In this document: positions 42,583 to 50,660 of the stretch, piece after piece
Position numbering within the stretch: the stretch's first letter is position 1
How the letters are laid out: each line of letters begins with the position of its first letter
DNA from: an uncultured Acidobacteriia bacterium
GTDB taxonomy: Bacteria > Acidobacteriota > Terriglobia > Bryobacterales > Bryobacteraceae
Direction of reading: 5' to 3'
NCBI GenBank assembly: GCA_903907865.1
Contig: CAIVPR010000078.1
Coordinates: 1-64,000 of the forward strand
Length of the DNA: 64,000 bases
The notes under the pieces: model-generated
What the model saw: only the letters and a program-made list of their open reading frames with translations
Told to the model about the DNA's origin: nothing
Databases searched by the model: none
Translations under genes and position numbers: made by a program

Positions 42583-43538
42583 ACTCCGCCGTCCGGCACT
42601 TTGTTGACAAGGCGCGGTCCGTCCGGGTGCTGGTCGTTGGGGACTGCATGCTCGATGCCTATGTCGCCGGCACAGCCACCCGCATTTCCCCCGAGGCCCC
42701 CGTCCCCGTGGTCCACGTGCGCCGTCGCAGCTATGTACCGGGTGGTGCCGGCAATGTGGCGGCCAATGCGGCAGCACTGGGAGCAGTGGTCTCGCTCGCC
42801 GGGATCACGGGAAACGACGAAACCGGCGCCAAGCTGCGCGCCGCGCTCGTCGGGAGCAACTTGGACATCCGGCCTTTGGTAGCCGATGCGTCGAGGGTGA
42901 CGACAACCAAAACCCGGGTGACGGTCGGCGGCCACCAAGTCGTCCGCTTCGACGACGAGGACACGTCGCCCCCCTCCGACGCCATTTTTGCCGAACTGCG
43001 CGCCGCCTGCGCGTCGGCCTTGGATTCCACGGACGCCTGCGTGGTCTCCGACTACGCCAAGGGCGTCCTCGGAGTGGACTTCTGCCGATGGCTGGTACGG
43101 GAGGCCCGCGAGCGTGGTTTGCCGGTCGTGGTGGATCCCAAGCAGCGGGATTTCTCCCGCTACGCGGGGGCCACCGTCGTCACCCCCAATCTGAAAGAGG
43201 TTTCCGAGGCCGTCGGCGGCGTGTCCGCCGGGCCGTTGGACGAGGCTGCGACCGCGCTGCTCCAAGTGATTTCGCCATCCGCCCTTTTGGTGACGCGCGG
43301 AGGCGACGGCATGTCGCTTTTTGCCCCCGCCCAGCCCGAGCGGCACCTGCCAGCGATGGTCAACGAAGTGGCCGACGTCACTGGCGCGGGCGACACTGTG
43401 GTCGCGGCATTGGCCGTGGCCCTCGGAATCGGCTTTGAATTGTTCGAGGCCGCGCGAATCGCGAATCTGGCGGCCGGTGTCGCCGTCAGCCACCACGGGA
43501 CGTGGGCGGTGCGGGCGGAGGAACTCCTCGCTTGCTGA
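42573..43538 (+). CDS. rfaE1: D-glycero-beta-D-manno-heptose-7-phosphate kinase
   Basis: A 321-residue PfkB-family sugar kinase that phosphorylates heptose 7-phosphate at C1. It shows VLVVGDCMLDAYVAGTATRI, PGGAGNVAANAAALGA, SDYAKGVL, VVDPKQRDFSRYAGATVVTP, and the catalytic base motif DVTGAGDTVVAALA. It equals the N-terminal half of HldE. Start GTG 42573 lies inside the adenylyltransferase gene, and its stop overlaps the next gene, so three heptose genes are translated as one unit. Confidence 0.92.
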   Translation: MQVDSAVRHFVDKARSVRVLVVGDCMLDAYVAGTATRISPEAPVPVVHVRRRSYVPGGAGNVAANAAALGAVVSLAGITGNDETGAKLRAALVGSNLDIRPLVADASRVTTTKTRVTVGGHQVVRFDDEDTSPPSDAIFAELRAACASALDSTDACVVSDYAKGVLGVDFCRWLVREARERGLPVVVDPKQRDFSRYAGATVVTPNLKEVSEAVGGVSAGPLDEAATALLQVISPSALLVTRGGDGMSLFAPAQPERHLPAMVNEVADVTGAGDTVVAALAVALGIGFELFEAARIANLAAGVAVSHHGTWAVRAEELLAC

Positions 43539-44056
43539 GGCGCGCGCTGTTTCTCGACCGCGACGGCACCATCATCCACGACCGCGGCTACGCGCGCGAC
43601 CCTGAAACAGTAGAACTACTCCCGGGCGCGGGCACGGCTCTGCGGCACCTGGCCGATGCCGGCTGGACCTTCATCGTCATCAGCAACCAATCGGGCGTCG
43701 GTCGCGGCATCATCACGCCCGAAGAGATGGACGCGGTGCAGAACCGTTTCTTGGCGTTGTTGGCCGAACACGGGGTCGAAATCGCCGCTTCCTATCTCTG
43801 CGTTCACGCGCCGGAGGAAGCCTGCGACTGCCGCAAGCCCTCTCCCGGCTGCCTCCTTCGCGCCGCCGACGAACACGGGCTGGACATCGGCGTGTCTTGG
43901 ATGGTCGGCGACCGGGAAGGCGATATCCTCTGCGGGAAAAGCGCCGGTTGTTCCACCATTTGGATCTGCAACGACGAGCACCCTGTGGACCCCGCCCTGC
44001 CCGACCACTCCGCCGCCGACTGGAACGACATCCTGCGCCTGCTCGGCGAATCCTGA
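43532..44056 (+). CDS. gmhB: D,D-heptose 1,7-bisphosphate phosphatase
   Basis: A 174-residue HAD phosphatase that removes the C7 phosphate in the ADP-heptose route. Motif I is FLDRDGTIIHDRGYARDPE, with VISNQSGVGRG (motif II) and SWMVGDREGDI (motif IV). The zinc-binding cysteines are in CVHAPEEACDCRKPSPGC, typical of GmhB. TTG 43532 overlaps the kinase stop by 7 bases and has GGAGGAACTCC upstream. GmhA (isomerase) and HldD (epimerase) are not in the window. Confidence 0.92.
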   Translation: MLRRALFLDRDGTIIHDRGYARDPETVELLPGAGTALRHLADAGWTFIVISNQSGVGRGIITPEEMDAVQNRFLALLAEHGVEIAASYLCVHAPEEACDCRKPSPGCLLRAADEHGLDIGVSWMVGDREGDILCGKSAGCSTIWICNDEHPVDPALPDHSAADWNDILRLLGES

Positions 44057-44095
44057 CCGGGAACTTTCGCCCGCCGCGCGCCGTCCAGACCCAAC

Positions 44096-44863
44096 ATGCT
44101 CGAAGTTTGCGGCCTCACCAAGCGGTTCCGCAGCATTACAGTGGTGGACGGCGTCGATTTCGTGCTGCGCCCCGGCGAAATCACCGGTTACCTCGGCCCG
44201 AACGGCTCAGGGAAGTCCACCACCGTCAAGATGTTGGCCGGGTTGCTCCACCCCACGTCCGGCAGTATCCGACTCGACGGCCGCGACATCCGCGAGGACC
44301 CGGTTGCCTTCAAGCGCCGCCTTGGCTACGTGCCCGAGGAACCCAACCTCTACTCCTACCTCACCGGGCTGGAATACCTCCAACTTGCAGGACGACTCCG
44401 CGGCATGGAGGAAGCGGATGTCAACCGCAAGGCCAACGAATTGCTGGACCTCCTGTCGCTTTCCGAGGCCCGCTGGGTTCCCATCTCCGCGTATTCGAAG
44501 GGGATGAAGCAGCGGGTGCTGATCGCGGCGGCGTTGCTGCACGATCCGGACATCTTGATCTTCGACGAGGCGCAATCCGGCCTCGACATAGCCAACGCCC
44601 TCCTGTTCCGCCACTTGCTGGAAGCACTGGCCGCGCGGGGGAAGACCATCCTCTACATCTCGCACGTGCTGGAGCTGGTGGAAAAGATCTGCCGCCGCGT
44701 GATTGTGATTTACAAGGGACGGATCGTGGCCGACGACGCCGTCGAGCACATGCGTGGCCTCATGGAACTGCCGAGTCTTGAGGAGATCTTCACCCAATTG
44801 GTCCGGCAGGACGACATGGCGGCGCGCGCGCAGGGCATCAGTACACTGATCGGGGCCAGATGA
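44096..44863 (+). CDS. ABC transporter ATP-binding protein
   Basis: A 255-residue nucleotide-binding subunit. Walker A is GPNGSGKST (34-42), Walker B ILIFDEAQSGLD, and the switch His is in LYISHVLELVEK. The signature is YSKGMKQR rather than LSGGQ, a form common in ABC-2 exporters of the CcmA/bacitracin group. A C-terminal extension follows (EEIFTQLVRQDDMAARAQGI). It overlaps its membrane partner by 4 bases (ATGA). Substrate unknown; the location after heptose genes hints at an envelope component. Confidence 0.88.
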   Translation: MLEVCGLTKRFRSITVVDGVDFVLRPGEITGYLGPNGSGKSTTVKMLAGLLHPTSGSIRLDGRDIREDPVAFKRRLGYVPEEPNLYSYLTGLEYLQLAGRLRGMEEADVNRKANELLDLLSLSEARWVPISAYSKGMKQRVLIAAALLHDPDILIFDEAQSGLDIANALLFRHLLEALAARGKTILYISHVLELVEKICRRVIVIYKGRIVADDAVEHMRGLMELPSLEEIFTQLVRQDDMAARAQGISTLIGAR

Positions 44864-46524
44864 ACCGCAAAGCTTTCAACGAGTTGCGGCGGCTGTTCGT
44901 ATCGAGGTTCTTTGCCGTTGACGCCGGATCGGCGGACGGAGGCGAACTGGAGGCCAAGTTCTACCAAGTGCTGCGCTTCCTTGCAACACCCGGCATCCTG
45001 TTGACCCTCAGCCTGATGCCAACGTACTTCGCCCTTTCCCACCACGCCCGGCCGGGGTACGAATGGGAACTGAGGACCAACCGGCTCTTCTTCGCCGCGT
45101 GGTCGTTTTCGGCGACCGGCTTCGCCACCGTCTTCGAATGGGACACCCTGTTCCCCGACCGGCTGGATTTCCTTGTGCTCACCCAGTTCCCGATCCGCAT
45201 GCGGGACATCTTCTTGGCGAAGCTAGCCGCCCTCGGACTGTTCCTGTCGACCGTCGTGATCGCGCTGAACCTGCCTTCGACCGTGTTGCTACCGTTGATT
45301 TCAATGGGCCTGCCCGGCGCGCGCGCTGCCGGATTCCTCCATGTGTTCTGTGCCCACATCGCAAGCACATGCGGGGCCGCCGTGTTCGGGTTTCTGCTGG
45401 TGGCGGGCGTACAGGGCGTCCTCGTGAACCTGGCGAATCCGCGCCTGTTCCGACGGGTCTCGCCGTACGTCCAGATGGTCGGCATGGGCACGATGATCCT
45501 CTCGCTGCTGCTGTTTCCCCTTTACTCGATGATGATGCGGGTCCTCGCAGCGGAGCATCCGGGCTGGCTGGCCTACTTCCCGCCGTATTGGTTTGCGGGT
45601 GTGTACGAAATCTTCGTGCCGGGTCCGGGAAGGCTATTGCAAGAGCTGGGCTTCCTCGGTCTCAAGGCGATCCTGGTCGCGGCGTCGGTGTTCGCTGCCT
45701 CGTGGGCTGTCGGTTACCGGCGACACTACCGCCGAACGCTCGAATCCGAGGACACCTCGTCGCGCCGACCCTCCCAATTGCGCCTTTTTGACCGCCTGCC
45801 AAGGTCACCCGAGGAGCGGGCGGTCTTCCATTTCATCCTCCGTACCTTGGCCCGCAGCGCCAAACACCGGTTATTCCTCGCAAGCTACCTGAGCGTAGGT
45901 CTGTCGTTTGGAATCCTGTCCTTGGTATCCCTGTCGCACGGTGTACTCGGGATCTCGCGCTTCGGTGCAAGGGCGTTTCCGCTGCTGGTAACTTTCTTCG
46001 TGGTATCCGGCTACCGCGCGGCGTTCCAGTTTCCGGCGGAGCTTTCTGCGAATTGGGTGTTCCAATTGGCTGAGACGGGCTGGGCCGGCGCGGCGCGGTC
46101 CGCCACCCGGAAATCCGTACTCGCGGTGGGAATCGCCCCGGTGCTGATTCTCCTCCTGCCCTTCGAGATCCGGTTCTGGGGTGCTCCAGTGGGCCTGTTC
46201 CACGCGCTCTTCGGATTCCTCTGCGCGGCGCTGCTGGTCGAGTTGCTGTTCTGGAGGTTCGAATACGTCCCGTTCACCTGCGCCTACTTCCCGGGCGCTT
46301 TCAACTTGGCGGTCCTTGCCGCCGTCTATCTATACGGCTTCACGAACTACGGTTTCCGACTAGCCGAGGTGGAGACATCCTTCGAAGCCTCCCCTGGCAA
46401 GGCCGCGGTTTTCGTCGTCGGCGCGGTGGTTGCGCTCGGATTGTCATGGTACCGCCGGCGGGGAATCCAACCACTGAAGTTCGACGCGTCCGTCCCCGAC
46501 CTCCAAGTCCTCGACCTCTCATAG
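44860..46524 (+). CDS. ABC transporter membrane subunit, large
   Basis: A 554-residue polytopic protein with about 12 to 14 hydrophobic segments (for example LATPGILLTLSLMPTYFAL, VVIALNLPSTVLLPLISMGL, LFGFLCAALLVELLFW). I do not recognise a named family; size and arrangement suit a two-half ABC-2 type permease. ATGA overlap with the ATPase gene makes it the obvious partner. A D-aminoacylase gene begins 3 to 21 bases after its stop, so the three may form an operon. Confidence 0.78.
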   Translation: MNRKAFNELRRLFVSRFFAVDAGSADGGELEAKFYQVLRFLATPGILLTLSLMPTYFALSHHARPGYEWELRTNRLFFAAWSFSATGFATVFEWDTLFPDRLDFLVLTQFPIRMRDIFLAKLAALGLFLSTVVIALNLPSTVLLPLISMGLPGARAAGFLHVFCAHIASTCGAAVFGFLLVAGVQGVLVNLANPRLFRRVSPYVQMVGMGTMILSLLLFPLYSMMMRVLAAEHPGWLAYFPPYWFAGVYEIFVPGPGRLLQELGFLGLKAILVAASVFAASWAVGYRRHYRRTLESEDTSSRRPSQLRLFDRLPRSPEERAVFHFILRTLARSAKHRLFLASYLSVGLSFGILSLVSLSHGVLGISRFGARAFPLLVTFFVVSGYRAAFQFPAELSANWVFQLAETGWAGAARSATRKSVLAVGIAPVLILLLPFEIRFWGAPVGLFHALFGFLCAALLVELLFWRFEYVPFTCAYFPGAFNLAVLAAVYLYGFTNYGFRLAEVETSFEASPGKAAVFVVGAVVALGLSWYRRRGIQPLKFDASVPDLQVLDLS

Positions 46525-46545
46525 CACGTGAGAAAATCGCGTTTA

Positions 46546-48162
46546 ATGAAACGGGCTCTGTTTTTTCTCATCGCGGCGACGGCGTTCGGCCAACAGTACG
46601 ACGTCCTGATCCGTAACGGCTGGATCGTCGACGGCACAGGCAATGCCGGGTTCCTCGGCGATGTCGCGCTCAGCGGCGGGCGCATCGCCGCCATGGGCAA
46701 CCTGCTGAAGGCCACGGGCAAGCGCACCATCGACGCGAAGGGCCTCGTCATTTCCCCCGGTTTCATCGATCTCCACAACCACTCCGACTACACCATCGTC
46801 GCCGACGGCAACGGGCAGAGCATGATCCGGCAGGGCGTCACATCGATGATCTTCGGCGAAGGCGGGTCCGCCGCGCCCGACAACGGCTCCCGCGGCTGGA
46901 CCGACTTCAAGGGCTACTTCGCAGTTCTGATGAAGCAGGGAATTTCCACCAACATCGGCACCTACGTCGGGTCGAGCCAGATTTGGACCAACGTTCGGGG
47001 CGAAAAGCCCGGTCCGCCGACCGCTGCGGAACTGGCGAAGATGCAGCAGATCGTGCGCGAGTCGATGGAGCAGGGGGCGTTGGGAGTGGCGAGTTCGCTC
47101 AGCGGACCTCCGGGATCGTGGATCGACACCGCGACGCTGGTTACTTTGTGCAAGGCGGCGGCCCCGTACGGCGGCATCTATTCGACCCACATGCGCACCG
47201 AGGGTCAGGGCGTTTTCGAATCGGTGGCGGAGGCGATCCGCATCGGGCGCGAAGCGGGCGTGCCCGTCGACATCATCCACTTGAAACTGGCCGACCGCAA
47301 GCTGTGGGGACAGATGCCGGAACTAGTGTCCCTGATCCGGCAGGCTCGCGACAACGGGCAGGACGTCACCGTGAACGTCTACCCCTACCGCGCCGGACAG
47401 AACAATCTGGCCACCATCATCCCGCCATGGGCGCACGAGGGCGGGGCCAAGGCCTTGATCGCGCGCCTGCAGGACCCGGCGCTGCGCGGGCGGCTGCGCG
47501 ACGAGATCGAGCACGGCATCCCCGGAACCGGGACCACCGGGGTCACCTGGTACAACCACTACACTGCGACCGGGAGTTGGGAGGGCATGCTGCTGGTGTC
47601 GATGTCGAACCCGGCGTACAAGAAATTTGAAGGCAAGCGGATGAGCGAAGTGATTCAGACTCTGGGCGGTGATCCGCTGGATGTCCTGTTCAAGGTGCTC
47701 GTCGACAACGGCGGCTCGATCCCCACGGTCTACTTCCACCACGACGAGAACGATATGAGGTACGCCCTCACACAGCCTTTCGCGTCGATCGGATCCGACG
47801 GCAGCGCGATTTCGGAGGACGATCTCTCGGGCGGTCAGCCGCACCCGCGTTATTTCGGAACCTTCCCCCGGATTCTGGGCCGCTACGTGCGCGACGAGAA
47901 GGTGCTGGGGCTGGAGGACGCTGTACGCAAGATGACGTCGGCGAACGCTGGAAAGCTCCGACTGTGGGACCGGGGGATACTGCGACCGGGGATGGCGGCG
48001 GACGTAACCGTGTTCGATCCGAAGACGATCATCGACAAGGCGACGTACGAGAAACCGCGGCAGTATGCGGTCGGGGTGGAGTATGTGTTCGTGAATGGGG
48101 TGCTGGTGTTGGAGAAGGGTCGGCACACAGGGGCGCGACCTGGGCAGATTTTGCGGCGGTGA
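46546..48162 (+). CDS. N-acyl-D-amino-acid deacylase family amidohydrolase, exported
   Basis: A 538-residue metal-dependent hydrolase (amidohydrolase family 3). Motifs: YDVLIRNGWIVDGTGNAGFL, the HxH metal site in GFIDLHNHSDYT, and further His residues in IYSTHMRTEG, IIHLKLA and YFHHDENDM. The end is ADVTVFDPKTIIDKATYE. Relatives deacylate D-amino acids or related dipeptides. A short signal sequence (MKRALFFLIAATAFGQ) starts at ATG 46546, with GTG 46528 as an alternative. It may act in the periplasm on peptidoglycan or D-amino-acid derivatives. Confidence 0.87.
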   Translation: MKRALFFLIAATAFGQQYDVLIRNGWIVDGTGNAGFLGDVALSGGRIAAMGNLLKATGKRTIDAKGLVISPGFIDLHNHSDYTIVADGNGQSMIRQGVTSMIFGEGGSAAPDNGSRGWTDFKGYFAVLMKQGISTNIGTYVGSSQIWTNVRGEKPGPPTAAELAKMQQIVRESMEQGALGVASSLSGPPGSWIDTATLVTLCKAAAPYGGIYSTHMRTEGQGVFESVAEAIRIGREAGVPVDIIHLKLADRKLWGQMPELVSLIRQARDNGQDVTVNVYPYRAGQNNLATIIPPWAHEGGAKALIARLQDPALRGRLRDEIEHGIPGTGTTGVTWYNHYTATGSWEGMLLVSMSNPAYKKFEGKRMSEVIQTLGGDPLDVLFKVLVDNGGSIPTVYFHHDENDMRYALTQPFASIGSDGSAISEDDLSGGQPHPRYFGTFPRILGRYVRDEKVLGLEDAVRKMTSANAGKLRLWDRGILRPGMAADVTVFDPKTIIDKATYEKPRQYAVGVEYVFVNGVLVLEKGRHTGARPGQILRR

Positions 48163-48176
48163 AAACGGGCTGGTGC

Positions 48177-48692
48177 TCAAGCCGCCGAAGCCGTAAGGAG
48201 CGGCATCTCGGCGGGCAACTGCTCCAGCCACTTCAGTTGACCCGGCGTTTCGGGAATAGTCACACCGCGCGCTGTGCCCACTAGTTGGAGGGCGCGGTCA
48301 AGCTGCACCCCGGAGGCCACGAGGGTTCCCGCCGCGACGATCCCAGACCGCCCAACCCCTTGGCGACAGTGAACCGCGACGTTCTTCCCGCGCTCCAGAA
48401 GTCGTACCAAGGCTTCGAATAGGCGAAGCGCATCGGGCAGCGAGTTGGGGGTGCTGCGGTCCGGTATCGGAAACGAGATGAACGCAATGCCGTTCGACTC
48501 GGCGGCGAACCGTTCCCGTTCCAAGTCCAGGGAAGCGGCCTCGTCAGCCTCCAAAAGGGACACTACGACATCCAAGCCGGCAGCGCGCCACCCGGCGGCT
48601 TCGTCGACAAGCCAATCTCCTCCCCTTGGCCGCGCGACAACCGCCAAGCTGCCTTGCCACGGACCCCGTATCCAATACAAGTCGGGTTTCAT
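48177..48692 (-). CDS. Dual-specificity/tyrosine phosphatase-like protein
   Basis: A 171-residue protein with the cysteine-phosphatase loop HCRQGVGRSG (HCxxGxxR) near residue 110 and a preceding DxS-type acid loop (FPIPDRSTPNS). This matches small protein-tyrosine or dual-specificity phosphatases (cyclin-dependent kinase inhibitor 3-like fold). No signal peptide. Its ATG 48692 overlaps the stop of the upstream ParB-like gene (ATGA), so the two are a unit. The substrate is unknown. Confidence 0.83.
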   Translation of the reverse strand: MKPDLYWIRGPWQGSLAVVARPRGGDWLVDEAAGWRAAGLDVVVSLLEADEAASLDLERERFAAESNGIAFISFPIPDRSTPNSLPDALRLFEALVRLLERGKNVAVHCRQGVGRSGIVAAGTLVASGVQLDRALQLVGTARGVTIPETPGQLKWLEQLPAEMPLLTASAA

Positions 48693-48937
48693 TCGTCTCG
48701 CTCCATTATCTCGCGGGGAAGCAGCTCGATGTTTTCACCTCGTTCGGCGAGCACATGGAGTCGATGGTGTCCGTCGAGCAATACGCCGTCCGGTCGCGCC
48801 TTGAGGGCACCCGGCTGGCCCGGCAGAAGTGAGACTTTAAGCTCCGCGCTGGACAGTCGGCGAAAGTGCTCCAGTTTCCAGCGGTTCATCGTGGAGTCCG
48901 AATGGAGGAATCGTAGGGGTGGTACGGGTTCGGTCAT
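48689..48937 (-). CDS. Small ParB/sulfiredoxin-fold-like protein
   Basis: An 82-residue protein. The core is GVLLDGHHRLHVLAERG, which matches the ParB/Srx nucleotide-binding loop (xxDGHHRL, as in VDGHHRY), and the rest is helical and charged. ParB-N-like domains bind or hydrolyse CTP/ATP or cleave DNA in other contexts. Here the fold is minimal, without the HTH or dimer domain. It is translated just before the phosphatase gene. ATG 48937 is preferred; 48979 is the longest open start. Confidence 0.62.
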   Translation of the reverse strand: MTEPVPPLRFLHSDSTMNRWKLEHFRRLSSAELKVSLLPGQPGALKARPDGVLLDGHHRLHVLAERGENIELLPREIMERDE

Positions 48938-49127
48938 GGAATGGCTCGCTCTATGTGGATAGTGCGTCCATGACCGCATTTTTCTCTTTGGAAATTGCGG
49001 ATTATTGCTCCGTCCAGGTTCGGAGCCAATGGTGGCGGGGAACTGTCGGATCAGACTAAGGACTGAATGGGAGAGGGGACAAACGGCAATGTCTCCAGCA
49101 AGCCAAAACGGGTGGATGGAAACAGTT

Positions 49128-49201
49128 GGTAGCGCTAACGGGAATCGAACCCGTATTTAAGCCTTGAGAGGGCTCCGTCCTAACCGTTAGACGATAGCGC
49201 C
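49128..49201 (-). tRNA. tRNA-Glu (anticodon CTC), CCA encoded
   Basis: Minus strand: acceptor GGCGCTA pairs with TAGCGCT, the anticodon arm is AGCC-CTCTCAA-GGCT with CTC at the anticodon position, and the T-arm carries GGTTCGATTCC. Discriminator A is followed by encoded CCA (49130-49128). With the TTC isoacceptor at 40.9 kb it covers both glutamate codons. Confidence 0.93.
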
Positions 49202-49216
49202 ACGCGTTCTTTCAGT

Positions 49217-49906
49217 CTAGCAGACTCTGGCCCCGTTCGAAAGGCCCAATAACCGATGCCCCCGGCTCCCGACCATCGATTCCGTCAACGTGGCCACCCC
49301 GCGCTCCCCGCAGTGCTTCTCCAGCCTCAGCCGAAGCTCCGCCCGCGCCCGCAGCAAGCGGCTCTTGGCCGCCGCGATCGAAATCCCGAGCCTGTCCGCC
49401 ACTTCCGGCATCGGCAGTTCGTCCACATCCCGCAGCGTGAAAACGTGGCGCAGCAGCGGGGGGATTCTACCGATTTCTCGCGACAGGACCGCGGCAACCT
49501 CGCTGGTGCCAAACTGCGACTCCGGCGTCGCCTCCCCGTCGGCCAGTTCCAACACCATGCGGTCCTCGCCGACACGGACCTCGTCCAAATAGAGGAACTG
49601 CGCGCGGCGTTGTCGGCGCAACCGCATCAGGCACTGGTTCACCACGATCCGCGTCACCCAAGTGGAGAATTTCGCCGTGACGTGAAACTGCCCGATGTGC
49701 TCGAAGGCCTTCCACCAGGCGTTCTGCACCTCGTCCTCGGCCGATTCCTTGTCCCGCAGAATCGACATCGCCATCTTCATCGACATCCGGTAATTGCGCC
49801 GGGTGAGCTCCGAAAACGCGTCCCTGCGGCCCTGCTGGGCCAACCCCACCAACTCGATCTCGTCCATTTGGGCAAGCGGCGTCTCGAAACTCTTTTGCAT
49901 CGGCAT
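49217..49906 (-). CDS. ECF RNA polymerase sigma factor
   Basis: A 229-residue sigma factor. Region 2 is about 30-100 (MAMSILRDKESAEDEVQNAW, FSTWVTRIVVNQCLMRLRRQ) and region 4 about 145-200 (IPPLLRHVFTLRDVDELPMP, VADRLGISIAAAKSRLLRAR), followed by a short tail of about 30 residues. It is monocistronic and has no anti-sigma gene beside it, so control must be elsewhere or by the C-terminal tail. It is divergent from the XRE-cupin regulator. Confidence 0.88.
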   Translation of the reverse strand: MPMQKSFETPLAQMDEIELVGLAQQGRRDAFSELTRRNYRMSMKMAMSILRDKESAEDEVQNAWWKAFEHIGQFHVTAKFSTWVTRIVVNQCLMRLRRQRRAQFLYLDEVRVGEDRMVLELADGEATPESQFGTSEVAAVLSREIGRIPPLLRHVFTLRDVDELPMPEVADRLGISIAAAKSRLLRARAELRLRLEKHCGERGVATLTESMVGSRGHRLLGLSNGARVC

Positions 49907-50017
49907 ACTGGTTTTTCAGTCCTATGAAATGTTCCTGATCCGAGGATAACGCGATCCAGACCCAAACATTCACTCAGGATGAAAGTCCTTTCATCCTGAG
50001 AGACAATTCAACGCCAC

Positions 50018-50653
50018 ATGTTCAGTCCTGCTAATATCGATTTCGAAATGGGGGAGACGAGCGAGCAGACCATCCAACGGATGCTCTCGACCTACGGGAT
50101 TGGGAGCAAGCTTCGGCGGCTGCGGCTGCGCAAGAAGATAGCCCTGGTGGACTTGGGCAAACACACGGGGCTTTCAGCCTCGATGCTGTCGCAGCTCGAA
50201 ACCGGCAAGATGGTGCCGACTCTGCCCACGTTGGCACGCATCGCGATGGTCTTCGACGTGGGCCTCGACTTCTTCTTCGACGACGAAAGCCGCCGCCGGG
50301 CCTTCACCGTCGTTCGTCAAGGGGAGCGGATTCAATTCCCGGACCGCCCGGACTCGCCCTTGCCGTCGTGGTATTTCGAATGCCTAGCCTTCTCAGCCCA
50401 GCAAAAGAACCTTCAGGCCTACCTCGCTGTGTTTCCGCTCCGGACGGCTGCGGAAACCCAGCCCCACACGCACGAAGGCTTCGAGTTCCTCTACGTGACG
50501 CGGGGCGAAATGGTGATCCAGTGCCATGGCCAGGACCACGAACTAGTCAAAGGGGACAGTGTCTTCTTCGATTCGTCGGAACCGCACAGTTACCGAGGTG
50601 TCGGGGAGGCGGGGGCGGAGGCCGTGGTGATCACCACGCCGGGACGCCCGTAA
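50018..50653 (+). CDS. XRE-family regulator with C-terminal cupin domain
   Basis: A 211-residue transcription regulator. The helix-turn-helix is at about 28-80 (IGSKLRRLRLRKKIALVDLG, TGLSASMLSQLETGKMVPTL) and the cupin sensor domain at about 120-205 (FPLRTAAETQPHTHEGFEFL and VKGDSVFFDSSEPHSYRGVG) with metal-site His and Glu residues. Such regulators sense small ligands and control amino-acid or sugar metabolism. ATG 50018 gives the longest form; ATG 50048 is possible. It is divergent from the ECF sigma factor. Confidence 0.87.
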   Translation: MFSPANIDFEMGETSEQTIQRMLSTYGIGSKLRRLRLRKKIALVDLGKHTGLSASMLSQLETGKMVPTLPTLARIAMVFDVGLDFFFDDESRRRAFTVVRQGERIQFPDRPDSPLPSWYFECLAFSAQQKNLQAYLAVFPLRTAAETQPHTHEGFEFLYVTRGEMVIQCHGQDHELVKGDSVFFDSSEPHSYRGVGEAGAEAVVITTPGRP

Positions 50654-50660
50654 CCGCCAG

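Noticed and set aside
40922-49201. A genomic island bounded by the two tRNA-Glu genes
   Set aside because: The tRNAs differ in sequence and strand, there is no integrase or att repeat, and the genes between are normal in composition and function.
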